Shown piece by piece: positions 9,340-16,926 of a stretch of DNA of 61,583 nt. Source of the DNA: a virus; IMG/VR virus record IMGVR_UViG_3300025085_000018, positions 1-61,583 of that record. The stretch is one strand, 5' to 3'. The notes beneath the pieces are model-generated. The model was given only the letters and a program-made list of their open reading frames with translations. It was not told the DNA's origin and made no database searches. The position numbers were made by a program, and so were the translations under genes. Position 1 is the stretch's first letter; the number at the start of each line of letters is the position of its first letter.

Positions 9340-9653
9340 CACTATTTTACCAGACTAACTCGTGGATTAGTCAACCACAACAAAATGAAAAACGATTGAA
9401 CCTATGGAACCACATTGCTAAAAAAGCAAACTGGCGTATAGTTCAATTACCAAACGGCTATTATCAAACAGAGTACAAAGATCCTGATTGTGAGTGTAAT
9501 CCTGAAAAGGATACGTGCTGCGAAAAATGGATAGATGTGACTAGGAGAGAATCAATGCAAGCCGCCGAAACCTCAATAGATAAAACTATTGAACACTACC
9601 AAAAGAAAGTTGAATTTTTAAACGGACCAAAAGTAGTAAAGACCTTTAAGTAA
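9336..9653 (+). CDS. Hypothetical protein with Cys cluster
   Basis: 105 aa. The N-terminal half is aromatic and basic (WNHIAKKANWRIVQLPNGYYQTEY). A cysteine cluster, CECNPEKDTCCEKW (about residues 53-66), could bind metal. The C-terminal half is helical (ESMQAAETSIDKTIEHYQKK). It lies between virion-type genes and the chaperonin pair. Function unknown. Confidence 0.7.
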   Translation: MTLFYQTNSWISQPQQNEKRLNLWNHIAKKANWRIVQLPNGYYQTEYKDPDCECNPEKDTCCEKWIDVTRRESMQAAETSIDKTIEHYQKKVEFLNGPKVVKTFK

Positions 9654-9685
9654 AACCAAACCAATCTAATCAAATTAAATCAAAT

Positions 9686-11239
9686 ATGGACGGAATTGTC
9701 AAAAACCTTAGCTTTGGTGACGAAGCTAAACAAAAGGTATTTAAAGGAATAGATAAACTCACTAAAGCTGTTAGCTCTACATTAGGGGCTAGCGGCAAGT
9801 GTGTTATCATGGAGGATAACTCTGGTGTTCCTATAATAACAAAAGATGGTGTAACAGTAGCTAATTCTGTTATACTAAGAGATCCTGTAGAAAATATGGG
9901 TGCTACGTTATTAAAAGAAGCAGCTAGAAAAACAGTAAGAGAAGCTGGCGACGGTACAACTACAGCTACAGTATTAGCACACTCAATAATGAATAGTGCT
10001 AAAAGTAGTGATAGAAAAGTAAGAGATGGTATATCATCTGGTGTAGATAAAGTTATTGATTACTTAAAATCTATATCAATACCTGTAAAAGGTAAAATGA
10101 TTGATGACATAGCTACTATATCTACAAATAACGACAAAGAACTTGGTAAATTAATAGCTGATGCTTTTAGATCAGTTGGCCAAACAGGTGTTGTTACTAT
10201 GGAGCCATCAGAAGGTGGTTTAACAGAAGTTGAAATAGTAGAAGGTGTTGAGTACGAAAAAGGTTTTTCTCACGGTGAATTTATAACAGATAAAGACAAA
10301 GGTACAGCTGAGCTAGACAATGCTTTAGTTTTACTTATGGATTCTAAGATAGATTCAATAAGACAAATACAACCAGTACTAGAACATGTTATAAAAGGTA
10401 ACAAGGCTTTGTTAATTATTGGTGAAGTTGAAGCTGGTGTTTTATCAGCTCTTGTAATGAACAAGAAAAAAGGTAATATAAAAATAAATGTTATAGAACC
10501 ACCTGCTTTTGGATTAAGAAGAAAAGAAATATTTAACGACTTATCTTTATTAACAGGAGCAACTATTATAAACGAAGATTTAGGTGATGATTTAAACACT
10601 ATACAAGTTAATTATCTTGGTAAATGTGTTAAGTCAACATCCACTCAAGATGAAACTATTATACAAATAAATGATGTGTCTGAAGAGGTAGACGATATAA
10701 TAGAAAAAATAAAAAAAGATTTAAAAAAGAAAAATAAAGCACATATTCAAATTGGTCTTGAAAAAAGATTAGCTAGATTAAGTGCAAAAGTAGCAATAGT
10801 TAAAATTGGTGCTAATTCTGATATTGAATTAAAAGAAAAAAGTGATAGAGTCGAAGATGCTATTTGTGCTACTAAAGCTGCTATTAAAGAAGGTATTGTA
10901 CCAGGTGGTGGTATTGCTTTGCTTAACGCTTCTAGTGTTTTAAAACCTGAGAACAAAGGTGAAGAAGTATTACTTGAAGCTATAAAAGCACCGTTTAACA
11001 CATTATTAAGTAATGCCGGTATAGTTTTAACGTCTGAACAATTAAAAAATTTACATTCAAACGAAGGTAAAGGATTAGATGTGGTTACAGGAAATATGGT
11101 AAATATGGTAAAGCTAGGTATTATAGATCCATTACTGGTAACAAAAAGCGCTTTAATAAACGCAGCTTCTGTAGCTACTACAATACTTTCAACTGATTGT
11201 GTAATAAATAACATGAGGATAGATGAAGGCAATAGGTAG
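9686..11239 (+). CDS. groEL: Phage chaperonin GroEL (Cpn60)
   Basis: 517 aa against about 545 in bacterial GroEL. Conserved features: TLGASGKCVIMEDNSG and ITKDGVTVA near the N-terminus, the ATP-site loop GDGTTTATVLA (about residues 88-98), the catalytic Asp region RVEDAICATKAAIKEG (about 388-403), and the PGGGIALL motif. The apical region is diverged and Lys-rich (residues 330-355), and the flexible Gly-Gly-Met tail is missing. In the family, 14-mer rings fold proteins in an ATP-driven cycle with GroES. Here it most likely folds phage virion proteins such as the capsid or the giant ejection protein. It overlaps groES by 17 nt; the gene order is groEL then groES, opposite to most bacterial operons. 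Confidence 0.95.
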   Translation: MDGIVKNLSFGDEAKQKVFKGIDKLTKAVSSTLGASGKCVIMEDNSGVPIITKDGVTVANSVILRDPVENMGATLLKEAARKTVREAGDGTTTATVLAHSIMNSAKSSDRKVRDGISSGVDKVIDYLKSISIPVKGKMIDDIATISTNNDKELGKLIADAFRSVGQTGVVTMEPSEGGLTEVEIVEGVEYEKGFSHGEFITDKDKGTAELDNALVLLMDSKIDSIRQIQPVLEHVIKGNKALLIIGEVEAGVLSALVMNKKKGNIKINVIEPPAFGLRRKEIFNDLSLLTGATIINEDLGDDLNTIQVNYLGKCVKSTSTQDETIIQINDVSEEVDDIIEKIKKDLKKKNKAHIQIGLEKRLARLSAKVAIVKIGANSDIELKEKSDRVEDAICATKAAIKEGIVPGGGIALLNASSVLKPENKGEEVLLEAIKAPFNTLLSNAGIVLTSEQLKNLHSNEGKGLDVVTGNMVNMVKLGIIDPLLVTKSALINAASVATTILSTDCVINNMRIDEGNR

Positions 11240-11483
11240 AAACTTAATAATAGAGAAAATAGAAGAAGGAACTACTGAAACAAAAGGTGGTTTATTGCTA
11301 GCAGAGCTTCATAGAGACGATATAAGGTACATTAGAGCTAACGTAATAGAAGTTGGAGATGAAGTGTTAGGTTTAAAAAAAGAAGACCTTATATACTATG
11401 ATCGACATGCTGGTCACAAAATAGAAATTGAAAATAAATCATATCACGTAATAAAAACACAAGATGTGGTTGTTGTTTTATGA
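11223..11483 (+). CDS. groES: Co-chaperonin GroES (Cpn10)
   Basis: 86 aa. It starts MKAIGRNLIIEKIEEG, followed by a mobile-loop-like segment with GGLLLAE (about residues 22-28), then the barrel motifs ANVIEVGDEV and KKEDLIYYDRHAGHKIEIENKSYHVIKTQDVVVVL, matching the GroES pattern of a beta-barrel ending in a DIL/DVV strand. It should cap the phage GroEL. The start lies inside groEL, implying coupled translation and a fixed ratio. The insertion HRDDIRYIR after the mobile loop is unusual in length for so short a GroES. Confidence 0.9.
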   Translation: MKAIGRNLIIEKIEEGTTETKGGLLLAELHRDDIRYIRANVIEVGDEVLGLKKEDLIYYDRHAGHKIEIENKSYHVIKTQDVVVVL

Positions 11484-11923
11484 AAAAGCTAGACGCTGGA
11501 GACCTAAAAGATCTCAATTTGCTAAAACATTATCGTATAATACGTAAGTGGGCTTGTAAAAACAATAACCTTCGTGAAGCTGATTTAGAATTACTACTAT
11601 ATTTAGATTGTATAGACTTGTTTACAAAGAAAGATTTTGAAGCAGGTGTATACTCTTATAGTTGGGATAACAGAAGATGGTCTAGGTTAATAAAAGAAGA
11701 CTGGATAGTTGTTTGGAGAAAAAGAAATAGAACTACGCAAACTTATAATATATATAAGGTTTCTTTTAAGGGTAAACAGTTAATAAATAGAATATATAAA
11801 ATAATGTTAGGTAAAGAAAAAATACCTACTAGTTTTAGAAGAAATAAAATAATGGAAGGTAAATCTTATATGGACAAGGTTTTAACAAAGTCCATAAAAG
11901 ACGTAAATAAAGATACAATATGA
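11480..11923 (+). CDS. Putative winged-helix-like small protein
   Basis: 147 aa, overlapping groES by 4 nt (ATGA). The helical segment YRIIRKWACKNNNLREADLELLLYLDC is followed by F..KDFEAG.YSYSWDNRRWSRLIKEDWIVVWRKRNR and YNIYKVSFKGKQLINRIYKIM. This resembles the MarR-like winged-helix layout: recognition helix, then a beta wing with a basic hairpin. It is basic overall. It may bind DNA as a regulator or a virion DNA protein. I infer this from pattern alone. Confidence 0.7.
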   Translation: MKKLDAGDLKDLNLLKHYRIIRKWACKNNNLREADLELLLYLDCIDLFTKKDFEAGVYSYSWDNRRWSRLIKEDWIVVWRKRNRTTQTYNIYKVSFKGKQLINRIYKIMLGKEKIPTSFRRNKIMEGKSYMDKVLTKSIKDVNKDTI

Positions 11924-12261
11924 TACCAAATTTAGCAGCAATAGTACAACAAGCTCAGTCTATGGGTTTAGATCAAAATAGTAGCGCAGTTGCGCCACAA
12001 CCTAATAACGGTGGTACTGTAGTTGGAACAGGTACTAGTGTAAATGATTTATCTTATTTTTCAAAACCTATGGGTATAGAAGCTCAATCAGCTGATGAAG
12101 TTAGAGCGCAAGCAACAACAAATATGATGAATCAATCTCAAATGTTATCTAGCCCTATAAATCCAGATGGTTTTTCAAGATCAGAAGAAGAAATAACAAA
12201 CATGTTTAATCCTCAAAGACAAGAAGATTTAACATACAATCCAACTAAACAAATAAAATAA
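11920..12261 (+). CDS. Hypothetical small protein
   Basis: 113 aa, coupled to the upstream gene by ATGA. Rich in Asn, Gln, Ser and Met, low in hydrophobics, and probably largely disordered (SPINPDGFSRSEEEITNMFNPQ). No domain recognised. Its place in a run of small late genes suggests a minor virion or assembly protein. Confidence 0.7.
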   Translation: MIPNLAAIVQQAQSMGLDQNSSAVAPQPNNGGTVVGTGTSVNDLSYFSKPMGIEAQSADEVRAQATTNMMNQSQMLSSPINPDGFSRSEEEITNMFNPQRQEDLTYNPTKQIK

Positions 12262-12266
12262 AAATT

Positions 12267-12485
12267 ATGCATAAAACAGATCCAAATTATAACGAAGTAA
12301 TGGCATCTAAAAACGCTCATGGTGTTGTAGGTGAAAGCGCTATATGGGATGGGCCATTAGACCAAACAGGTAGAGCTCATGGAAAAGGTAATAGCTCAGG
12401 AATAACAGGTATGCAAATACTAAAAGCAGATTTACCTTACAAAGGTATAAATGCGGTAATGTGCGCTCAAGGTAAAAAATATTAA
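12267..12485 (+). CDS. Hypothetical small protein
   Basis: 72 aa, starting MHKTDPNYNEVMASKNAHG. Gly-, Lys- and Asn-rich, no membrane segment. It follows the previous gene by 5 nt. Unknown function; probably part of the late small-gene run. Confidence 0.65.
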   Translation: MHKTDPNYNEVMASKNAHGVVGESAIWDGPLDQTGRAHGKGNSSGITGMQILKADLPYKGINAVMCAQGKKY

Positions 12486-12496
12486 AAGACAAAGAA

Positions 12497-12817
12497 ATGG
12501 GATTATTTAAAACACAAGACTCTACTATAAGTCAAGCTATGCCTTTAACGGCTGCTATGATAGCTAGTATTGACGCTAGACCAGCTTGGGCATTTGAAAA
12601 CCAAAGTGGGACATTAGGTACTAACCTAAACTCATCTGTAATATATTGTGGTGTAATGCCAGCAGATGCATCAATAAGCGTGAGACTACCAGGTAGTTCA
12701 CAAGTAATAACTTTTGAAGGTTTACAATCTGGATCAATACTTCCAGTAGCTGTTGATTATGTTACAGCTGTGGCAGGTACTGGTGTAACAGTAGGTGACT
12801 TTATAGTAGGAAAATAA
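12497..12817 (+). CDS. Putative small virion or head-decoration-like protein
   Basis: 106 aa of mostly beta and turn residues: VIYCGVMPADASISVRLPGSSQVITFEGLQSGSILPVAVDYVTAVAGTG, ending VGDFIVGK. Such compact beta-rich proteins near head genes are often capsid decoration or head-fibre proteins. No specific family is recognised, so the role is an inference from composition and position. Confidence 0.65.
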   Translation: MGLFKTQDSTISQAMPLTAAMIASIDARPAWAFENQSGTLGTNLNSSVIYCGVMPADASISVRLPGSSQVITFEGLQSGSILPVAVDYVTAVAGTGVTVGDFIVGK

Positions 12818-12820
12818 GAT

Positions 12821-13057
12821 ATGGAATCAAAAAAAGGATACACAGGACATTACTCGGGTAATCACCCTAAGCACTCTAAAGTTACTAAAAGTAATTTAGA
12901 TGCTACAAGAAGAGATGACGAAGCTCACATGAAATATTTAAAAGAAGATGTAGACTATGATAATAAACATGGTCACAGTGATATAGATATGACTGCAGAT
13001 GAAAAACATATATCAAAACTTGCAGGCGATTTAAAGTACGACGAAAAGCATCATTAA
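12821..13057 (+). CDS. Histidine-rich small protein
   Basis: 78 aa with 12 His and many Lys and Asp residues (YTGHYSGNHPKHSKVTKSN; ending DEKHH). It is highly charged and likely disordered or metal-binding. The neighbouring 309-aa protein at 13926 is also His-rich with HHKGAA repeats, so the two may belong to one structure. Function unknown. Confidence 0.65.
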   Translation: MESKKGYTGHYSGNHPKHSKVTKSNLDATRRDDEAHMKYLKEDVDYDNKHGHSDIDMTADEKHISKLAGDLKYDEKHH

Positions 13058-13089
13058 AATAAACAGAGTAAACTGACAAATCAAAAAAA

Positions 13090-13117
13090 CATTTAACATT
13101 TAACATTTAACATTTAA
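13090..13117 (+). repeat. Four tandem CATTTAA heptamers
   Basis: Four perfect copies of CATTTAA sit 12 to 39 nt upstream of the ATG at 13129, in a 71-nt intergenic gap. Period-7 tracts like this can vary in copy number and change spacing of a promoter or leader; this one is followed by an A-run and the start codon. Confidence 0.9.
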
Positions 13118-13128
13118 CAAAAAAAATT

Positions 13129-13419
13129 ATGGCAAATTACATTAAAATTAAAGCAGCAGATATCAATGTTGCTGATCAACTTTCAGACGTAATAATCGGA
13201 GGCGTTGATTCTGTTTATCAAGGAATAGCAAACGGAACAGGAGCTCCTAACACCTTTGTAGTATATTCAGGAGGTAAAAGTTATTTATTTACAGTTACTG
13301 CAAAAGGTAAAGAGTGGGCTGATCAATTTATTTCAGCTGTCACTGCTAACCCAGGTGGACCTTTAGCAATCGTGCAAAACAGCACTGGCGTAAAAATTAC
13401 TGACATAGTAATAGCATAA
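13129..13419 (+). CDS. Putative small abundant virion protein
   Basis: 96 aa: ANYIKIKAADINVADQLSDVIIGGVDSVYQGIANG, followed by FVVYSGGKSYLFTVTAKGKEW and VQNSTGVKITDIVIA. Regular beta strands and few charged residues fit a small structural subunit. It has its own leader with a tandem heptamer tract and a strong A-rich start region, so it may be expressed at a high level. Function inferred from position only. Confidence 0.65.
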   Translation: MANYIKIKAADINVADQLSDVIIGGVDSVYQGIANGTGAPNTFVVYSGGKSYLFTVTAKGKEWADQFISAVTANPGGPLAIVQNSTGVKITDIVIA

Positions 13420-13421
13420 CC

Positions 13422-13577
13422 ATGCAATCTAGAGGATTAGGCGACAGTATTGCTAAGTTCACTAAAAAAACAGGTATTAAGACCATTGTAGATAGAATGT
13501 CTGATGGTCTTAATCTACCTTGTGGTTGTGAACAAAGGCAATCGTGGTTTAATGAAAAGTTTCCTTACAATAAATAA
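13422..13577 (+). CDS. Small CxC protein (51 aa)
   Basis: Starts 2 nt after the preceding stop and reads MQSRGLGDSIAKFTKKTGIK, then CGCEQRQSWFNEKFPYNK at the end. The pattern of an amphipathic basic helix, then CGC plus an ERQ.WFN..FPY tail, is one I have seen in short proteins of Bacteroidetes phages, which supports a real gene below usual length cut-offs. Role unknown. Confidence 0.75.
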   Translation: MQSRGLGDSIAKFTKKTGIKTIVDRMSDGLNLPCGCEQRQSWFNEKFPYNK

Positions 13578-13578
13578 C

Positions 13579-13920
13579 ATGGCATTTAAAATAACACCAC
13601 CGTTCGACTTAACAGATATGAGCACCTCTATATTCGAAAGAGATATGGGTGAAGATCCTGTTTATGCTAGAACTCCTAAAAATGGTGTTATAGTTTTGAA
13701 CAAGGATTTAAAAGATCCTATTGAAAAAGCTAAAACTATCGCTCATGAGAAAGTCCACATAGATCAATACAAAAGTGGAGAGCTTGATTACGAGGTTGAT
13801 GGTGCTGGTAAAGGTTATGTTGATTTTAGAGGAAAAAGATTCGATTATTCAATAATGCAAAAAGGTAAAGGGCCTTGGGAAAAACCAGCCTACGCCGCAG
13901 AAAAAAAAATAAATATATAA
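13579..13920 (+). CDS. Small HExxH metallopeptidase-like protein
   Basis: 113 aa, chosen start MAFKITPPFDLTD 1 nt after the preceding stop; a longer upstream extension exists in frame but would overlap the 51-aa gene. The motif AHEKVHIDQYKSGELDYE (about residues 52-69) contains HExxH, the zinc-binding core of many metallopeptidases, with a downstream acidic residue that could be the third ligand. No signal peptide. It could process virion proteins or act in cell-wall breakdown. Known family unclear. Confidence 0.7.
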   Translation: MAFKITPPFDLTDMSTSIFERDMGEDPVYARTPKNGVIVLNKDLKDPIEKAKTIAHEKVHIDQYKSGELDYEVDGAGKGYVDFRGKRFDYSIMQKGKGPWEKPAYAAEKKINI

Positions 13921-13925
13921 AAAAT

Positions 13926-14855
13926 ATGAAAACAAATCAAGATGGCGGAAGTGATTCTGCTAAAAAACCAAGCGCTCCAGCAGAGCAGATAGCGGGAAAT
14001 CAAAAAGGCGCGGCTAAATATGGTCACCATAAAGGAGCAGCTGATTATAGCGTAAAAAAAGGATCACACGATCACCCACACGGAGCACCTAAAATGGGTT
14101 ACAAACAATCATTTGGAGCAGGTAAAGCAAACTGCTATGCAAAAGGCGCTGCTAAGGTAGCTGAAATAATGACATTTGGAGCTTCTAAATATGGTCATCA
14201 CAAAGGAGCTGCTGATTCAGGTCACGGTGGACCTGCTGGTCATACTCATCCTAGTATGACAACAAAATCTATAGAGACTTCAGGTGGCGGATCTAGTTCT
14301 TCTAGTTCTTCAACAAAAGGTGGAAGCTCTAGCTCTAGACAATCAACAAATAATTTATCTAGTTACCAAGCTACTTTAAAAGACTTAGGACCTAACTTTA
14401 AACCTACAGCGGAGCAAACAGCAAAAGCTAACGCTAGAGTTGCATTACTTAAAAAGAAAGATTCAGAAGCTAGAAAAGCTAACTCTACTTCATCAAGCTC
14501 TTCTTCTAACAATACTAATAGCGGAAGTACAACTAGAAAAAGTGAAACTATAACTTCTAAAAAATCTATGGGCGCTGTTCAAGAAAAAGGGAAAATAGCA
14601 GATGAGAATAGAGCTTCAAAAAATGCTTATAATAGAGAGATGACTAATATAAGAGCGGCTAGCGATTCTATTTCTGCACGTAACAACTTTTTAAATAAAA
14701 AACCAGCGCACCTGCAAAATCATCCAAAAGCACTCAGTACAGCTGCGGCAATTGGTGGTGTTGAAGCTAAGAAAACTAGAATCAAAAGTGGTGACTTTAG
14801 TTTTACAGAAGCTAATAAGATCCAAAAAGCAGGTCGAAACAGTAGCGGAAGATAA
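13926..14855 (+). CDS. Low-complexity His/Ser/Ala-rich protein
   Basis: 309 aa; start MKTNQDGG chosen because the longer in-frame form would run through the end of the previous gene. Residues 1-110 hold two copies of KYGHHKGAAD plus DHPHGAPKMGYK and GHGGPAGHTHP, suggesting a His-rich repeat unit. The middle is poly-Ser (SSSSSSTKGGSSSSR), the end basic and helical. Such proteins in phages are often virion-associated or internal linkers. No enzyme motif is visible. Confidence 0.7.
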   Translation: MKTNQDGGSDSAKKPSAPAEQIAGNQKGAAKYGHHKGAADYSVKKGSHDHPHGAPKMGYKQSFGAGKANCYAKGAAKVAEIMTFGASKYGHHKGAADSGHGGPAGHTHPSMTTKSIETSGGGSSSSSSSTKGGSSSSRQSTNNLSSYQATLKDLGPNFKPTAEQTAKANARVALLKKKDSEARKANSTSSSSSSNNTNSGSTTRKSETITSKKSMGAVQEKGKIADENRASKNAYNREMTNIRAASDSISARNNFLNKKPAHLQNHPKALSTAAAIGGVEAKKTRIKSGDFSFTEANKIQKAGRNSSGR

Positions 14856-14857
14856 TT

Positions 14858-15259
14858 TTGAAAAAAATATTTCAATGGCTTACAGGTGGCGTTATCAAAG
14901 AAGTTGGTGACGTCATCGATAAGTTAACTACTACGGATGAAGAGAAACTGCTGATTAAAAAGCAAGTTCAAGAAATAATGAACAAAGCTAATGCTGATGC
15001 AGAGAATCAAATAACAAGGCGTTGGGAGAGTGATATGAAGTCAGATTCATGGCTTTCTAAGAACACACGACCTTTAGCCCTTATATTTTTATCAGTTATG
15101 GCTATATCATTTATATGGGTTGATAGTCATGAGGAAATATCTTTTACAGTAGAACAAGAGTGGATTGCATTATTAAAGCAATTACTTACAACTGTTTATA
15201 TAGCATACTTTGGTTCTAGAGGTATGGAAAAATTCAAAACTATAAGTAATAATAAATAG
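14858..15259 (+). CDS. Holin-like membrane protein with TTG start
   Basis: 133 aa. The only suitable start is TTG, 2 nt after the upstream stop (MKKIFQWLTGGVIKEVGDVIDKL). Residues 25-60 form a charged amphipathic helix; two hydrophobic segments follow, around RPLALIFLSVMAISFIWVDS (71-90) and LLKQLLTTVYIAYFGSRGME (105-124). This arrangement matches the 3TM-holin family seen in gene-transfer agents and phages. Holins form lesions in the inner membrane that let the endolysin out; the amidase is far downstream at 46201, so timing would be set by expression level. The TTG start may lower expression. Confidence 0.75.
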   Translation: MKKIFQWLTGGVIKEVGDVIDKLTTTDEEKLLIKKQVQEIMNKANADAENQITRRWESDMKSDSWLSKNTRPLALIFLSVMAISFIWVDSHEEISFTVEQEWIALLKQLLTTVYIAYFGSRGMEKFKTISNNK

Positions 15260-15285
15260 TAGGAATATTAATTAAATCAAATTAA

Positions 15286-15627
15286 ATGAAAAACTTAATT
15301 ATTACATTAGGTCTTTTCTGCTCTGTGTTTTCATATTCACAAGATAGGAAAGATTTTGCAGGTGTTTGGCAAGATGTTAAAAATGACGACACATTATTAG
15401 TAATTTATCACAACGAAACCATAGGCTCTTTAAAGTTCTGGAATTTTAAACTAGACAGAGAGTGGAGTATAAATGAAGATTTTTTATACGAAGAAAATGG
15501 CTTAGTAAAAACAATGCATGAAGATGCTTTAAACAGTGTTAAATTTTCAAACCAATATACGTTAAAAGATGGCGTATTAACAAAAGAAGCAAATGGTATG
15601 TTTCAAGAATTCACTAAATTAAATTAA
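15286..15627 (+). CDS. Secreted small protein with flavobacterial-type signal peptide
   Basis: 113 aa with signal peptide MKNLIITLGLFCSVFSYSQ, cut probably after the Ser-Gln region; FSYSQ ends are typical of Flavobacteriaceae exported proteins. The mature part, DFAGVWQDVKNDDTLLVIYH...GSLKFWNFKLDREW, resembles a small lipocalin-like beta-barrel. The leader AAATCAAATTAA precedes the ATG. A phage gene for a periplasmic protein could act in superinfection exclusion or lysis, but this is inference. Confidence 0.75.
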   Translation: MKNLIITLGLFCSVFSYSQDRKDFAGVWQDVKNDDTLLVIYHNETIGSLKFWNFKLDREWSINEDFLYEENGLVKTMHEDALNSVKFSNQYTLKDGVLTKEANGMFQEFTKLN

Positions 15628-15635
15628 ATCAAATT

Positions 15636-15884
15636 ATGAGTAAAGTAAACAAGATTAAAGACGAAGAGCTACAAAAAATTGTAGAAAAAACTAAAGAGCA
15701 AAACGAACTATTAAGAACAATAGGTGTTCTTGAAACTCAAAAACAAGGTGTTTTAGTTCAGTTGGCTAATAGTAATAAAGATCTAGAGGAAATTAAAAAA
15801 GAACTAGAAGATGAATACGGTCAGGTAACTGTAAACCTAGAAGACGGTAGTTATACTGAAATCGAAAAAGAAGATGACAAATAA
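15636..15884 (+). CDS. Small coiled-coil protein
   Basis: 82 aa, mainly one long heptad-rich helix (IKDEELQKIVEKTKEQNELLRTIG... LANSNKDLEEIKKELEDEYG) and a short acidic beta end (VTVNLEDGSYTEIE). Likely oligomeric. Function unknown; it overlaps the next gene by 11 nt. Confidence 0.7.
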   Translation: MSKVNKIKDEELQKIVEKTKEQNELLRTIGVLETQKQGVLVQLANSNKDLEEIKKELEDEYGQVTVNLEDGSYTEIEKEDDK

Positions 15885-16101
15885 TATTAGAAAGATCAGT
15901 ATCGGATCTGACTACAAAAATGATGCTATGCATTATTCAGTAGGGCAACAAGTATATGGTGGTCATGAAATATCACATATATTGCTAGATGATTCTGATA
16001 AATCTTATAATATACACATCAAAAAAAACAACGACGTATTGCCATGGAAAAAATTTAATTCTAACATGGCAATATCAGTTGAATATGATTTAGAGTATTA
16101 A
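15874..16101 (+). CDS. Hypothetical small protein
   Basis: 75 aa, overlapping both neighbours slightly (11 nt upstream; TAATG downstream). Sequence such as YSVGQQVYGGHEISHILLDDSDKSYNIHIKKNND suggests a compact alpha/beta fold. No family recognised. Confidence 0.65.
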   Translation: MTNNIRKISIGSDYKNDAMHYSVGQQVYGGHEISHILLDDSDKSYNIHIKKNNDVLPWKKFNSNMAISVEYDLEY

Positions 16102-16706
16102 TGAGAAGTTTATATGACTTTATAGTTAAACCTGTAGGAGAAGAATATGACAATGAAAAATCTATAGGTGATAAAAAAATTATATTAAATACTAAAATAG
16201 AGAGTTTTAAATTTGTAAATAATTTAGCTGAGGTTGTAGAAACACCTAAAGCATACAAAACTCCTATTGAAAAAGGTGATTTAATAATAATACATCATAA
16301 TGTTTTTCGTACGTTTTACGATATGAAAGGCAATAAAAAGAAAAGTAGATCATCTTTTATAGATGGTTTATATTTTTGTGCTTTAGATCAAGTGTATCTT
16401 TATAAAAAAGATATAAAATGGAAGTCTATAAATAGTAGATGTTTCATAAAACCGTTAAAGATAAAAGACGGATTAGAAGTAGCTAAAGAGAAAAAGCTTA
16501 TTGGTATATTAAAAATAGGTAATAGCTCGTTAGAAGCGCTAGGAATAAACGAGGGTGATACTGTTGGTTATACTCCATACGGTGAATATGATTTTATTGT
16601 TGACGAAGAGCGTTTATATTGTATGAAATCAAATGATATTGTTATAAAGTATGAAAACGAAGGAAACGAAGTTGAATATAATCCACGCTGGGCAAGTAGC
16701 AGTTGA
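16101..16706 (+). CDS. Possible GroES-like (Cpn10-fold) protein
   Basis: 201 aa. The N-terminal part reads DFIVKPVGEEYD, then NTKIESFKFVNNLAEVVETP, then IEKGDLIIIHHNVFRTFYD; the C-terminal part reads LEALGINEGDTVGYTPYGEYDFIVDEERLYCMKSNDIVIKYE. Each half has the order of a Cpn10 barrel: VxxP start, VVETP/KGD turn, and a final DI(V/L) strand. So it may be a duplicated or enlarged co-chaperonin, as T4 gp31 is an enlarged GroES analogue. A distinct GroES is already present at 11223. The assignment is pattern-based and uncertain; position just before the terminase suggests a head-assembly role. Confidence 0.7.
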   Translation: MRSLYDFIVKPVGEEYDNEKSIGDKKIILNTKIESFKFVNNLAEVVETPKAYKTPIEKGDLIIIHHNVFRTFYDMKGNKKKSRSSFIDGLYFCALDQVYLYKKDIKWKSINSRCFIKPLKIKDGLEVAKEKKLIGILKIGNSSLEALGINEGDTVGYTPYGEYDFIVDEERLYCMKSNDIVIKYENEGNEVEYNPRWASSS

Positions 16707-16926
16707 GGAGTTAATAAAGGTAGCTAAAGAACCTATAGTAGATTCAGACGATGACATATCAGCTGACAGACTTAAAAACGCGGCAGCTACAAAAAAGCTA
16801 GCTATATTTGATGCTTTTGAAATACTAAGCAGGATACAACAAGAAGAAGAGTTATTAAACGAAAAACCTAAAGAAGTTAAGCAAGAAAAAGCTTTTAAAG
16901 GTTTTGCTGAAGGTAGATCTAAATAA
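16651..16926 (+). CDS. Putative small terminase subunit or terminase partner
   Basis: 91 aa, overlapping the upstream gene by 56 nt and the terminase start by 1 nt. Sequence: HAGQVAVEELIKVAKEP, then DRLKNAAATKKLAIFDAFEILSRIQQEEELL. It is an acidic helical protein with a Lys-rich end. Position directly before the large terminase, its size and helical content fit a small terminase subunit, but I see no DNA-binding motif that proves it. An in-frame TTG at 16672 is an alternative start. Confidence 0.7.
   Translation: MKTKETKLNIIHAGQVAVEELIKVAKEPIVDSDDDISADRLKNAAATKKLAIFDAFEILSRIQQEEELLNEKPKEVKQEKAFKGFAEGRSK

Noticed and set aside
10270-11232. Antisense ORFs over groEL
   Set aside because: Shadow ORFs from the low-complexity codon use of the chaperonin; no known motif.
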